The notes under the pieces are model-generated. The model made no database searches. It saw only the letters and a program-made list of their open reading frames with translations, and had not been told where the DNA came from. From NCBI RefSeq assembly GCF_900148515.1, contig NZ_FRXN01000003.1, positions 62,001 through 126,000 on the forward strand: 64,000 bases of DNA. The letters are read 5' to 3'. The DNA comes from Algoriphagus zhangzhouensis. GTDB taxonomy: Bacteria > Bacteroidota > Bacteroidia > Cytophagales > Cyclobacteriaceae. Every line of letters begins with the position of its first letter. The first letter of the stretch is position 1. The position numbers and the translations under genes are program-made. Below, in pieces: positions 54,117-63,253 of this stretch.

Positions 54117-54132
54117 ATTTAAACAAATTCTA

Positions 54133-55131
54133 ATGGACCAAATCAGAGCCATGGTCACCGGGATTCAAGGGTATGTCCCTGAGTACCGATTGACCAACAA
54201 AGAACTTGAGAAGCTGGTAGAAACAAACGACGAGTGGATTGTCTCGCGTACCGGTATCAAGGAAAGACGAATTCTCAAAGGAGAAAACCAAGGTACCTCC
54301 GTTATGGGAATCGAAGCAGTCAAAGGATTGCTTGAAAAAACCAACACAGACCCTCTAGACGTAGAATTAATCATCTGCGCTACTGTTACCCCTGACATGC
54401 CATTTCCTGCTACTGCAAACATCATTGCTGATCAAGTGGGAGCTAAAAACAGCTTTAGTTTTGATATTTCGGCAGCTTGTTCAGGGTTTTTATATGCCCT
54501 TCAGATGGGTGCGCAGTATATCCAAACAGGCGCACACAAAAAGGTAATCGTTGTAGGAGCCGACAAAATGTCCTCCATCATTGATTACCAAGATAGAACC
54601 ACTTGTATCCTATTTGGAGACGGTGCTGGTGCAGTGATGCTTGAACCAACTACTGAGGAATTTGGGATCATGGATTCAATCCTTAGATCAGATGGATCTG
54701 GTGCTCCATACCTTCACATGAAGGCCGGAGGTAGCCGTAAACCTGCCACTCATCAAACTGTAGAAGCCAGAGAGCACTTTGCTTACCAAGAAGGCTCTAC
54801 AGTTTTTAAGTTTGCTGTGACAAACATGGCAGATGTAAGTGCAGAAGTAATGGAAAGAAATGGTTTGACCGGAGATGATGTAGCTTGGTTAGTCCCTCAT
54901 CAGGCAAACAAAAGAATCATCGATGCCACTGCCAATAGAATGAACGTGGGGCCTGAAAAGGTAATGATGAATATCGAAAGATATGGAAATACAACAGCTG
55001 CAACCATTCCTCTATGCCTTTGGGATTATGAATCTCAATTGAAAAAAGGAGACAATTTGATTTTGGCAGCATTTGGAGGTGGATTCACTTGGGGTTCTGT
55101 TTACCTTAAGTGGGCTTACGATCCGAAATAA
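54133..55131 (+). CDS. fabH: 3-oxoacyl-ACP synthase III (FabH)
   Basis: 332 residues. Condenses acetyl-CoA (or a branched starter) with malonyl-ACP. Catalytic C116 in [13 protein letters not shown], histidine in [12 protein letters not shown], asparagine in [12 protein letters not shown]. Full length. plsX, often found between rpmF and fabH, is absent. Followed by efp and accBC, all on plus, forming a fatty-acid initiation block. Confidence 0.95.
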   Translation: MDQIRAMVTGIQGYVPEYRLTNKELEKLVETNDEWIVSRTGIKERRILKGENQGTSVMGIEAVKGLLEKTNTDPLDVELIICATVTPDMPFPATANIIADQVGAKNSFSFDISAACSGFLYALQMGAQYIQTGAHKKVIVVGADKMSSIIDYQDRTTCILFGDGAGAVMLEPTTEEFGIMDSILRSDGSGAPYLHMKAGGSRKPATHQTVEAREHFAYQEGSTVFKFAVTNMADVSAEVMERNGLTGDDVAWLVPHQANKRIIDATANRMNVGPEKVMMNIERYGNTTAATIPLCLWDYESQLKKGDNLILAAFGGGFTWGSVYLKWAYDPK

Positions 55132-55157
55132 ATTGAAATAATAAACTCAAATATATT

Positions 55158-55721
55158 ATGGCAAGTACTGCAGATTTTAAAAATGGGTTATGCCTTGAAA
55201 TCAACAATGATATCTATTCAATTGTTGACTTTCAACACGTAAAACCAGGTAAAGGAGCAGCTTTCGTCCGCACAAAAATGAAAAGCTTGACTTCAGGTAA
55301 AACTTTGGACAAGACTTTCAATGCTGGTGAAAAAGTAACAACCGCTAGAGTTGAAAAAAGACCTCATCAATTCCTTTACAAAGATGACATGGGGTATCAC
55401 TTTATGGATACCAACACCTTCGAGCAGATCATGATCGAAGAGAAATTGATCGAAAGATATGACCTTCTAAAAGATGGTCAGTTGGTAGACATCATGGTTC
55501 ATGATGAAACTGAAACTCCTTTGGTAGTCGAGCTTCCTCCATTTGTGGAGCTGATGATTACCTATACAGAACCAGGCATCAAAGGCGATACAGCTACCAA
55601 TGCCTTGAAACCTGCGACAGTTGAAACCGGTGCTACGGTCATGGTCCCTCTCTTTGTAGATCAGGACATCATGATCAAAGTAGATACTCGTGACGGATCA
55701 TATTCTGAGCGTGTAAAATAA
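55158..55721 (+). CDS. efp: Elongation factor P
   Basis: 187 residues; helps ribosomes through proline runs. KOW-like N-domain with the tip lysine K32 in [11 protein letters not shown], middle OB domain and C-terminal OB domain ([13 protein letters not shown]). The tip keeps the lysine that is modified in many bacteria; the modifying enzyme is not in the window. It lies 26 nt after fabH. Confidence 0.97.
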   Translation: MASTADFKNGLCLEINNDIYSIVDFQHVKPGKGAAFVRTKMKSLTSGKTLDKTFNAGEKVTTARVEKRPHQFLYKDDMGYHFMDTNTFEQIMIEEKLIERYDLLKDGQLVDIMVHDETETPLVVELPPFVELMITYTEPGIKGDTATNALKPATVETGATVMVPLFVDQDIMIKVDTRDGSYSERVK

Positions 55722-55729
55722 ATCCATAG

Positions 55730-55758
55730 CTGTGAATCGGTAAGGTTCACAGTTTTAT
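55730..55758 (+). terminator. Weak terminator or attenuator between efp and accB
   Basis: ctgtgaa/ttcacag (55730-55736, 55746-55752) followed by ttttattg. Short stem; read-through into accB is likely. Confidence 0.5.
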
Positions 55759-55806
55759 TGTTTTTAAACCAACCCTGGCCGAGAGGCATTTAAAAAATAG
55801 AACCTT

Positions 55807-56268
55807 ATGAAAGCAAAAGAAATCCAGGAATTGATCGATTACATTTCGAATTCCGGTCTAGCTGAAGTAAAAATCAAAACTGAGGAATTTGAACTTTCAA
55901 TTAAAAAATACTCTGAAGCACCTCAAATGAAAGTGGTTGAAGCAGCTCCTGCTCCAGTTGCAGCGGCTCCAGCTCCTGCTCCGGTTGCAGCTCCTGCTGC
56001 GGCTCCAGCACCTAGCAACTCTAACTTGGTAGAGATCAAATCCCCAATGATCGGAACTTTCTACCTGACTCCAAATCCAGACTCTCCTGCTTTTGTGAGT
56101 GAAGGTGATTCCATCAAAGCTGGTCAGACAGTGTGTATCATTGAAGCTATGAAGCTTTTCAATGAAATCGAATCTGAAATCTCAGGAAAAATTGTAAAAA
56201 TCTTGGTTTCTAATGCCACTCCTGTAGAGTACGATCAACCATTGTTCTTGGTAGATCCAGCAGGTTAA
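55807..56268 (+). CDS. accB: Biotin carboxyl carrier protein of acetyl-CoA carboxylase
   Basis: 153 residues. N-terminal helix, an Ala-Pro-rich linker at about 46-72, and a biotinyl domain with biotin lysine K116 in IIEAMKLFNEIE. The thumb loop FYLTPNPDSPAFV is typical of BCCP. accC follows after 24 nt. Confidence 0.97.
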   Translation: MKAKEIQELIDYISNSGLAEVKIKTEEFELSIKKYSEAPQMKVVEAAPAPVAAAPAPAPVAAPAAAPAPSNSNLVEIKSPMIGTFYLTPNPDSPAFVSEGDSIKAGQTVCIIEAMKLFNEIESEISGKIVKILVSNATPVEYDQPLFLVDPAG

Positions 56269-56292
56269 TTTTTCACCCAAAATAAAATTGCT

Positions 56293-57642
56293 GTGTTTAA
56301 CAAAATACTGATAGCAAACCGAGGAGAAATTGCACTGAGAGTAATCCGTACCTGCAAGGAGATGGGCATCAAAACAGTAGCAATCTACTCCACGGCAGAT
56401 AAAGATTCACTTCATGTCCGTTTTGCGGATGAGGCGGTTTGTATTGGACCTGCCCCAAGCAAGGACTCTTATTTGAATATCCCAAGAATCATCGCTGCAG
56501 CGGAAATCACCAATGCCGATGCTATTCACCCAGGGTATGGATTTCTTTCTGAGAATGCAGAGTTCTCTAGAATCTGTGATGAATACGGAATCAAGTTCAT
56601 CGGTGCATCTCCAGATATGATCGCTAAAATGGGTGACAAGGCTACCGCCAAAGCAACCATGAAAGCAGCAGGAGTACCTACCATCCCAGGATCTGAAGGT
56701 CTTTTGGACTCTGTAGAGCAAGGATTGAAGCTTGCAAATGAAATGGGATACCCTGTCATCCTAAAAGCAACTGCTGGTGGTGGTGGCAGAGGTATGAGAA
56801 TCGTAAAAGAAGACAAAGATTTCAAAAAAGCATGGGATGATGCTAAAATGGAATCTGGTGCAGCTTTTGGAAACGACGGTCTATACCTTGAGAAATTCGT
56901 AGAAGAGCCAAGACACATCGAAATTCAGGTAGTAGGTGACAGCAACGGAAAAGCTTGCCACCTTTCTGAAAGAGATTGCTCTATCCAGAGAAGACACCAA
57001 AAATTAGTAGAAGAAACTCCTTCTCCATTCATCACTGAAGAACTTCGTGAAGAAATGGGTAAAGCAGCTATCAAAGGTGCTGAAGCAATCGGATACGAAG
57101 GTGCTGGAACTATCGAATTCTTGGTTGACAAAAACAGGAACTTCTACTTCATGGAGATGAACACCCGTATTCAAGTGGAGCATCCGATCACTGAAGAGGT
57201 TACTGATTTTGACTTGATCAAAGAACAAATCAAAGTAGCTGCAGGAGAAAAAATCTCCGGTAGAAACTACTTCCCTAAGCTATATGCTATGGAGTGCCGA
57301 ATCAATGCTGAAGACCCATCGCACGGCTTCCGTCCTAGCCCAGGAAAAATCCAAAATCTACACATCCCAGGTGGACGTGGTGTCCGTGTTGACTCTCACG
57401 TATATGCTGGATATGTCATTCCACCGAATTACGATTCCATGATCGCTAAATTGATCGTTAGTGGTCAATCTCGTGAAGAGGTAATTGTAAGAATGAAAAG
57501 GGCTTTGGAAGAATTTGTAATTGACGGAATCAAAACAACGATTCCTTTCCATATTGCATTGCTTGAAAATGAGCAATTCAAGGCAGGCGACTTCACGACG
57601 AAGTTTTTGGAATCTTTCGATTTCTCCGTCATCAAAGGTTAA
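56293..57642 (+). CDS. accC: Biotin carboxylase of acetyl-CoA carboxylase
   Basis: 449 residues, GTG start at 56293 ([16 protein letters not shown], the family start). ATP-grasp fold: glycine loop [21 protein letters not shown], catalytic [25 protein letters not shown] and C-terminal [16 protein letters not shown]. Carboxylates the biotin of AccB. Followed by a strong terminator at 57665. Confidence 0.97.
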   Translation: MFNKILIANRGEIALRVIRTCKEMGIKTVAIYSTADKDSLHVRFADEAVCIGPAPSKDSYLNIPRIIAAAEITNADAIHPGYGFLSENAEFSRICDEYGIKFIGASPDMIAKMGDKATAKATMKAAGVPTIPGSEGLLDSVEQGLKLANEMGYPVILKATAGGGGRGMRIVKEDKDFKKAWDDAKMESGAAFGNDGLYLEKFVEEPRHIEIQVVGDSNGKACHLSERDCSIQRRHQKLVEETPSPFITEELREEMGKAAIKGAEAIGYEGAGTIEFLVDKNRNFYFMEMNTRIQVEHPITEEVTDFDLIKEQIKVAAGEKISGRNYFPKLYAMECRINAEDPSHGFRPSPGKIQNLHIPGGRGVRVDSHVYAGYVIPPNYDSMIAKLIVSGQSREEVIVRMKRALEEFVIDGIKTTIPFHIALLENEQFKAGDFTTKFLESFDFSVIKG

Positions 57643-57664
57643 AAAGCCAACCTTAATCAACCTT

Positions 57665-57694
57665 AAAGCTGCCCAATTGGGCAGCTTTTTTTTA
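57665..57694. terminator. Bidirectional terminator accC / patatin
   Basis: Perfect 24-nt palindrome (57665-57688) of two 12-nt arms around aa/tt, followed by T on plus. It ends within 3 nt of the stop of the convergent patatin gene. Confidence 0.92.
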
Positions 57695-59368
57695 TGCTTT
57701 CTTAAATTCCTTACTATAGACCAAAAACATTGGATCTTTCTCAAATTTCCTCCAATCTACCAACAACTTTTTCTCTAAATTCTTTACACTTGGATTGTGT
57801 AGCTCCTCTGGAAGTTCCTGAATGTATTTGATCAAATTATAACAAGTCGTAAACTGACCACAGGCAATCAAAGAATCAAGTCGGTGGACTTCCCTATCTG
57901 TTTGGTCCCACCAAAGGGTCGTTAGCATTTCTGAAGCAACTAGAGCTACTTCTTTGATTCTTGCAGTAATTTTAATTTTCTCAGCCTTTTCATCCTGAAT
58001 CTGAAGATTCATATTATTTGACTCACCATTCAATTGGTAAACAGTAGAGGTAATCCTGCGATTGGTAAATTCTTCAGCTCTGTACAGCAAATCAAAGTTC
58101 AGGCGACGAATCTGTCTAAAAAAGACCTGATTGATCATCAGCATGGCAGAGCTTAATCTATCTGAAACCATTCTTTTGACCAAGGATAACTTAATACTCC
58201 CCAAAGCCTCCACCTTAGGTAAAATTGGCTTGGGAACAGCCTCTTGAAAGCTTTGTTTGAATTGACTTTTTAGATAGTTCACAAGGTAACCTCCAAGCAA
58301 GCCTAGTAAGGTCAAAAGCCCACCTACTCCTATCAATCCGGAAGAAATGGAATACAAGAGAACCCAAGTTCTTCCATAAAACAAACCCAAAACACTAGCT
58401 CCTATCAAGCCCAAAACACCTATCAAAAGAATAATCCAATAAATAGGTCTAAGCTTCACCATGGCTAGTTTCTGAGCTATAAAATTGGTTAAGGAGACTT
58501 TGCTATTTCTTTCTTGCTGGTCAGGTGTCCACGGTGGCATTCGGAAACTCCCCACATCATTGACAATCACCAAATCTAAAGGCATCTGGTCAAGAGAACT
58601 TTGATCCATATTCACCATACTACCTATTCCCTGATTGTCCACAATCCCTCCATCCATAATACCGATTCCTTTGGAAAAATTAGGTCTACCAGTCAATCTT
58701 TCGTATGATTCACTCGTATGATTTTCTATATAATCATTGGGAAAAATCATCGGGGCAAAGCCTACAGGAAAGCACGAAGAGGAGGCAATTGCATCACTGA
58801 TATGGATAGACTCTCTCACATCATTCAATTCCCGACATTTCAGTTCATAGTTTCCGAAAGTATTTACATTCTGAAATCGAAAAGCCAAACCATAAGAAAA
58901 CTCAGTTGCATTAAAGCAGATATACTTTAGATGTCCTTTTAGATTTTCTTGCTTCAAAGCTTGAAAGTCTTCAGAGACTAAATATTCTCTATAAGTCAAA
59001 GCAAAGGCATTGATTAGGGATCTAGTCCGAGTTGTACCATCCCAGAGCTTTTGATCCATGAATTTGTCGAAAGCCAAATCAACCAATTGGTCCTCATCGA
59101 GGAAGTGATATAAATTCTGGTAGAATGTATCGAAGTCTTCTCCCTTGCCGTTGGAAGTTGCAAAATAGGCTGCTGTTATTGTTCCTCCACTGACCGAACT
59201 TACTGCAATCACATTTTCTAAGAGAGGCTTGTCTTCAAATTGGATATGATTTAGGTAGTCCAAAACTCCCAAACTGAAGCTTGTAGCCCGGTAACCACCT
59301 CCACTAAAACAAAGTCCGATAGTTTGAAATGGAACAAGCGGATTAGGGTACTTGATTTCTTTTTGCAT
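57692..59368 (-). CDS. Membrane-anchored patatin-like phospholipase
   Basis: 558 residues. Oxyanion loop FSGGGYRA at about 21-28; nucleophile elbow reads SSVSGG (first G of GxSxG replaced by S); dyad aspartate in GIMDGGIVDNQG. Two or three helices at about 305-365 split the protein, leaving a C-terminal cytoplasmic part of about 190 residues with no recognisable domain. Larger than the RssA-type patatin at 25330-26112. Probably acts on membrane lipids. Monocistronic. Confidence 0.88.
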   Translation of the reverse strand: MQKEIKYPNPLVPFQTIGLCFSGGGYRATSFSLGVLDYLNHIQFEDKPLLENVIAVSSVSGGTITAAYFATSNGKGEDFDTFYQNLYHFLDEDQLVDLAFDKFMDQKLWDGTTRTRSLINAFALTYREYLVSEDFQALKQENLKGHLKYICFNATEFSYGLAFRFQNVNTFGNYELKCRELNDVRESIHISDAIASSSCFPVGFAPMIFPNDYIENHTSESYERLTGRPNFSKGIGIMDGGIVDNQGIGSMVNMDQSSLDQMPLDLVIVNDVGSFRMPPWTPDQQERNSKVSLTNFIAQKLAMVKLRPIYWIILLIGVLGLIGASVLGLFYGRTWVLLYSISSGLIGVGGLLTLLGLLGGYLVNYLKSQFKQSFQEAVPKPILPKVEALGSIKLSLVKRMVSDRLSSAMLMINQVFFRQIRRLNFDLLYRAEEFTNRRITSTVYQLNGESNNMNLQIQDEKAEKIKITARIKEVALVASEMLTTLWWDQTDREVHRLDSLIACGQFTTCYNLIKYIQELPEELHNPSVKNLEKKLLVDWRKFEKDPMFLVYSKEFKKA

Positions 59369-59483
59369 CTTGATTAAAAAGTTGAGTTAAAAAATAATCA
59401 GAGTTATAAGTTAAGGAAACATTCCCAATTGAGCAGAATAAAAATTTCTTTAAACCAATTGATTTATACCTATTTATGAATGT

Positions 59484-59996
59484 CTAAATATGGATTACAA
59501 AATCGGAGTAACTTGTAAATACCATATCCGTAACCAAAATCAAGGACAAAGTGCCTACTCCAAACATCAAACCTAGAGTAGCAGGGATGCTTATTTTTTT
59601 CACCTTAAGCGATAGGACCTCATTAATTGATACACCAGTCTCTATCAGGATCTTAATTCGTTTATTATTTTTCTGTAAAAACACCCCTTTGATCGAATCG
59701 TTTTCGACAATAGAATAGACAATATCATAACTGGTTTAATTTTTCAACACTAGATATAATTTATCTCCCGGTTCAACTCTTTCGATCTGCCTTGGCTCAA
59801 ATGTCTTGCTCCTTTCACCTTTTGGAATAGGTGGGTTTATGTAATCTATATTTCTATAGACTTTACAAGAAAAAAGTAAAGCCATCAATAGGCCAAAAAG
59901 AAAAATCTGGAAAACAACATTTGAAAGCTTTCTAGGCGCGACCTTTCCTTTACTGGGATCTTGGATACTTTTTAAAAATGGAACCATCACTTTCAT
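59484..59996 (-). pseudogene. Small lipoprotein/membrane gene split by in-frame TAA
   Basis: From the ATG at 59996 (or 59987) the frame encodes a signal with lipobox LLFSC, then KVYRNIDYINPPIPKGERS and GDKLYLVLKN, and stops at TAA 59736-59738. The same frame continues without a break: SIVENDSIKGVFLQKNNKR, then a helix (IPATLGLMFGVGTLSLILV), to the stop at 59484. LKN-stop followed by a strand with VFLQK resembles one small beta-domain cut in the middle, so this is read as a single gene of about 170 codons with a nonsense change. It overlaps the upstream gene by 38-47 nt. No family recognised. Confidence 0.7.
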
Positions 59997-60507
59997 ATTT
60001 CTTAAGATTATGTGGTCTTTTTTTATTCTTTTTTACTAGAGATAATTCAAATAGAAAATCTTTCAATCTCTCAGACCTACCATCAATAACGTACATCCTG
60101 GGTTTCTTAAAACCAGTTGCTATTGAACCTGCCGCTGCGCCTCCGAGTCCGAAAAAAAGTGCCGGAACCATTGTATTGAATCCATAACCAAAGTCCAGCC
60201 AGGCATCTGGACTAGGGTCATAAGTAATTGCTCCAATGGTATACCCTGCAGCAAATCCTGTAACGCCCCCTATTAAAATCAAATGACCTGAAGATCTTTT
60301 GGTTCGGATGAAAGAAATATCTTGAGTTTGAAGGATTACAGTATCTGATCCATGAAGGATTTTCAATTCCTCGAAATCTTCGGAGACACTTATGATTCTA
60401 CCCTTTTGGATTTTATTCTCCTGAGAATCATATATCCTTAAAAATGGACCTTTTACATTGGTGCTTTCCTGTGAAAAGGCTCCAAAGGCCATAAACATTA
60501 TGAGCAA
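59950..60507 (-). CDS. Exported hypothetical protein with glycine-rich membrane segments, start codon unusual
   Basis: Up to 191 residues. Signal-like N-terminus (LLIMFMAFGAFSQE), a strand-rich SM-like/carboxypeptidase-like part (KGRIISVSEDFEELKILHGS), two Gly/Ala-rich segments (LILIGGVTGFAAGYTIGAIT; VPALFFGLGGAAAGSIATGF) and a charged tail. From TTG at 60507 the signal peptide lacks its basic end. The codon ATA at 60525-60523, followed by AAA TAC TCC, stands where ATG AAA would be expected. Either ATA/TTG is used or the start was lost. It overlaps the broken gene 59484-59996. Family not recognised. Confidence 0.65.
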   Translation of the reverse strand: MLIMFMAFGAFSQESTNVKGPFLRIYDSQENKIQKGRIISVSEDFEELKILHGSDTVILQTQDISFIRTKRSSGHLILIGGVTGFAAGYTIGAITYDPSPDAWLDFGYGFNTMVPALFFGLGGAAAGSIATGFKKPRMYVIDGRSERLKDFLFELSLVKKNKKRPHNLKKYESDGSIFKKYPRSQ

Positions 60508-60525
60508 TGAGAAGGAGTATTTTAT

Positions 60526-60934
60526 GATTTCTTCGGTTTAAATCAATTCAATCAAAAGCTTCAAAAGCATAAACCAAAGAAATTAAATCCAGCTTTTATC
60601 TTTCTTGACTTCTCCTTATTTATTCATTGAATCTTCCTAAATCAAAGATTCATTTTAGTAAAAAATACTACTGACCTCCATCCCAATCTACCTAAATGTG
60701 CTTTCTGCAATCTTAATAAGGACCACAAATATTTTGAGACAAATAAAACCAAAAAGTATAGGTAAACTTGAAATCAAAAAGTATCTGAAAATATAAAACG
60801 CCTATCAATAAATTATTTAGCCCATTTGCACTATTTTTAAGTCTAAACCTTGAATAAAGCCGATTTTTTGTTTAAAATAGCCGGGTCTTTAATAAAATTT
60901 TTCCATAACTTATACAGTCAAAATAATTACCCGA
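60526..60934. other. AT-rich spacer upstream of the PSD1 gene
   Basis: About 410 nt with no credible gene. It must contain divergent promoters for the exported protein on minus and the PSD1 gene on plus. No palindrome or TAnnTTTG element stood out. Confidence 0.55.
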
Positions 60935-63250
60935 ATGACCTTTAAAAGACAAAACATACTTGTAATTGGATTTGCCATTGCTGCTTTATTTTCCTGTAAG
61001 GAAGGGAAACAAGGAGGGAGTGAATTGGCAGAAATCGACCAAGTAAGTTATAATTTTCATATACGCCCTATCCTTTCTGATAAATGCTTCGCTTGTCATG
61101 GACCTGATGCCAATAAAAGAGAGGCAGACCTTCGTTTGGATGTTGAAGAAGCTGCTTTCGCAGCGCTGAAGGAAAACCCTAATAAATTCGCAGTTGTACC
61201 AGGAAAACCGGACGAATCAGAGGTTTTCCATAGGATTATTTCAGAAGATCCGGGAGAATTAATGCCTCCTGCAGAATCCAATTTGAAGCTTTCTGATAAT
61301 GAAATAGCAATCATCAAAAAATGGATTGAACAAGGTGCGAAATACGAACCACATTGGGCTTTTGTAAAAGCTGAAAAAGCTGAAGTTCCCAGTCAATCCG
61401 ACTGGGGAACTAACCAAATAGATAAATTCACCTTCAAAAAAATGAAGGAAATGGGCCTGGAGCCCAATCCTGAAGCCGAATCTTATGAATTGATCAAAAG
61501 AGCAAGCCTCGATCTAACGGGCCTTCCTCCTAGTCCTGAGATGCTGGAAAGATTTGGGGATTTTTCGGGTCAAAACAGTTATGAGGACCTTTTGGATGGT
61601 CTTTTGGAACAAGATGCTTACGGGGAAAAACTGGCAATTCTTTGGATGGATATTTCTCGATATGCAGACAGTTATGGATATCAGGATGACAATATCAGAA
61701 CCCAGTGGCCTTTTAGGGATTGGGTAATTCATGCATTTAATAATAACCTGCCATACGATCAATTTTTGACTTGGCAGATAGCTGGAGACCTTCTCCCTGA
61801 AGCTACCAAGGAACAAATTCTTGCCACTGCCTTTAATCGAAACCATAAGTATACCGAAGAAGGCGGTGTGATTCCGGAAGAATATCGAATCGAGTATGTT
61901 CTGGATAAAACAAATACCTTTTCAAAAGGGATTCTGGGTATTACCATGGAATGTGCCCAATGTCATGATCACAAATACGATCCTTTCTCTCAAAAAGAAT
62001 ATTATGAGTTTTTCGCCTTTTTCAACAATACTCCTGAAAAGGGTTTCGAAGGTGATGTTAGCAGATCAAAACCAGCTAAAACCCCTATTCTTTTTGTTGA
62101 TCAAGGCGATTTGGATGGAATCTTGGATTTCATTAATTATCAGGATACGACCCAATTGAGTATTTCTGTCATGGGTGAATTGGAAGGTGAAGATGCGCGG
62201 TCCACATTTATTCTTGACAGAGGAGTATATGATGCTCCTTCGACAGAAGTTTTTCCATCTACCCCTGAATCGATCCTAGAATTCCCAGAAAACCTTCCTA
62301 AAAACCGTCTAGGATTAGCTCAATGGGCTACATCAAGAGACAACCCTCTAACAGCTCGGGTTTTTGTCAATTTGATCTGGCAAGAAATCTTTGGAACCGG
62401 AATCGTCAAATCTGCCGGGGATTTCGGGATGCAAGGTGATTTACCATCCCATCCAGAATTATTGGATTGGTTGGCAGTAGATTTCATGGAAAATGGCTGG
62501 GACATCAAGCGTCTTTACAAGCAGATATTAAGTTCAGCTACTTACAAGCAATCAGCTCATATCTCGAAAGATCACCTAGCTGTCGATCCTGCTAATATTT
62601 ATTTGGCTCGAGCTCCAAGAATGAGACTGCCAGCAGAAAATGTTCAAGATCTGGTTTTGGCGAGTAGCGGTCTTTTGGTAGAAAAAGTAGGAGGACCAAG
62701 TGTCAAAGGATACCAACCTGAAGGAATTTGGGAAGCTGCGAGCTCCGGAAGAGGGGTTTTAGCCACCTATGTGCAAGACAAAGGCGAAAGTCTTTATAGA
62801 AGAGGTCTTTACAACTTTATCAAGCTAACTGTCCCTCCTCCCAAAGCAATCATTTTCGACTCAAGTAATCGAGACCGCTGTGAAATCAGTAGAGGCCGTA
62901 CTAACACACCTCTCCAAGCATTAGTTATGATGAATGATCCAATGGTTTTGGAAGCTTCAAGAGTCTTGGCTGGTAAACTTTGGGAGAAATACAGTGACTC
63001 GGATGAAGCCATCAACGAAGCCTTTGTAAGGATCCTATGTCGACCTATGAAGTCGGAAGAAAAAGACCTACTGGAAGGTTACTTTGAAGATCAATTGGCA
63101 AGGTTTGAAAGTCATCAAGACCAAGTTCAAGCAACATTAGAAGTCGGTGATTACCCATTAGAACAAGAAGATATTAATCCTCAAACAGCTGCCTTGATGC
63201 AAGTCATAGTCAGTTTATACAATTTGGAAGAAACGATAACAAAGATTTAA
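60935..63250 (+). CDS. Planctomycete-type cytochrome c / PSD1 (DUF1549-DUF1553) lipoprotein
   Basis: 771 residues. Lipobox ALFSC with C21 lipidated. PSCyt1 domain with haem motif CFACH (51-55) about 40-140, PSCyt2/DUF1549 about 150-360 with a second motif CAQCH, and PSD1/DUF1553 about 450-700. Such proteins are frequent in Planctomycetes and in some Bacteroidota, paired with DUF1501 proteins as here, and are thought to be periplasmic oxidoreductases in polysaccharide or sugar-acid breakdown; the reaction is unknown. DUF1501 starts 4 nt downstream. Confidence 0.92.
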   Translation: MTFKRQNILVIGFAIAALFSCKEGKQGGSELAEIDQVSYNFHIRPILSDKCFACHGPDANKREADLRLDVEEAAFAALKENPNKFAVVPGKPDESEVFHRIISEDPGELMPPAESNLKLSDNEIAIIKKWIEQGAKYEPHWAFVKAEKAEVPSQSDWGTNQIDKFTFKKMKEMGLEPNPEAESYELIKRASLDLTGLPPSPEMLERFGDFSGQNSYEDLLDGLLEQDAYGEKLAILWMDISRYADSYGYQDDNIRTQWPFRDWVIHAFNNNLPYDQFLTWQIAGDLLPEATKEQILATAFNRNHKYTEEGGVIPEEYRIEYVLDKTNTFSKGILGITMECAQCHDHKYDPFSQKEYYEFFAFFNNTPEKGFEGDVSRSKPAKTPILFVDQGDLDGILDFINYQDTTQLSISVMGELEGEDARSTFILDRGVYDAPSTEVFPSTPESILEFPENLPKNRLGLAQWATSRDNPLTARVFVNLIWQEIFGTGIVKSAGDFGMQGDLPSHPELLDWLAVDFMENGWDIKRLYKQILSSATYKQSAHISKDHLAVDPANIYLARAPRMRLPAENVQDLVLASSGLLVEKVGGPSVKGYQPEGIWEAASSGRGVLATYVQDKGESLYRRGLYNFIKLTVPPPKAIIFDSSNRDRCEISRGRTNTPLQALVMMNDPMVLEASRVLAGKLWEKYSDSDEAINEAFVRILCRPMKSEEKDLLEGYFEDQLARFESHQDQVQATLEVGDYPLEQEDINPQTAALMQVIVSLYNLEETITKI

Positions 63251-63253
63251 AAA

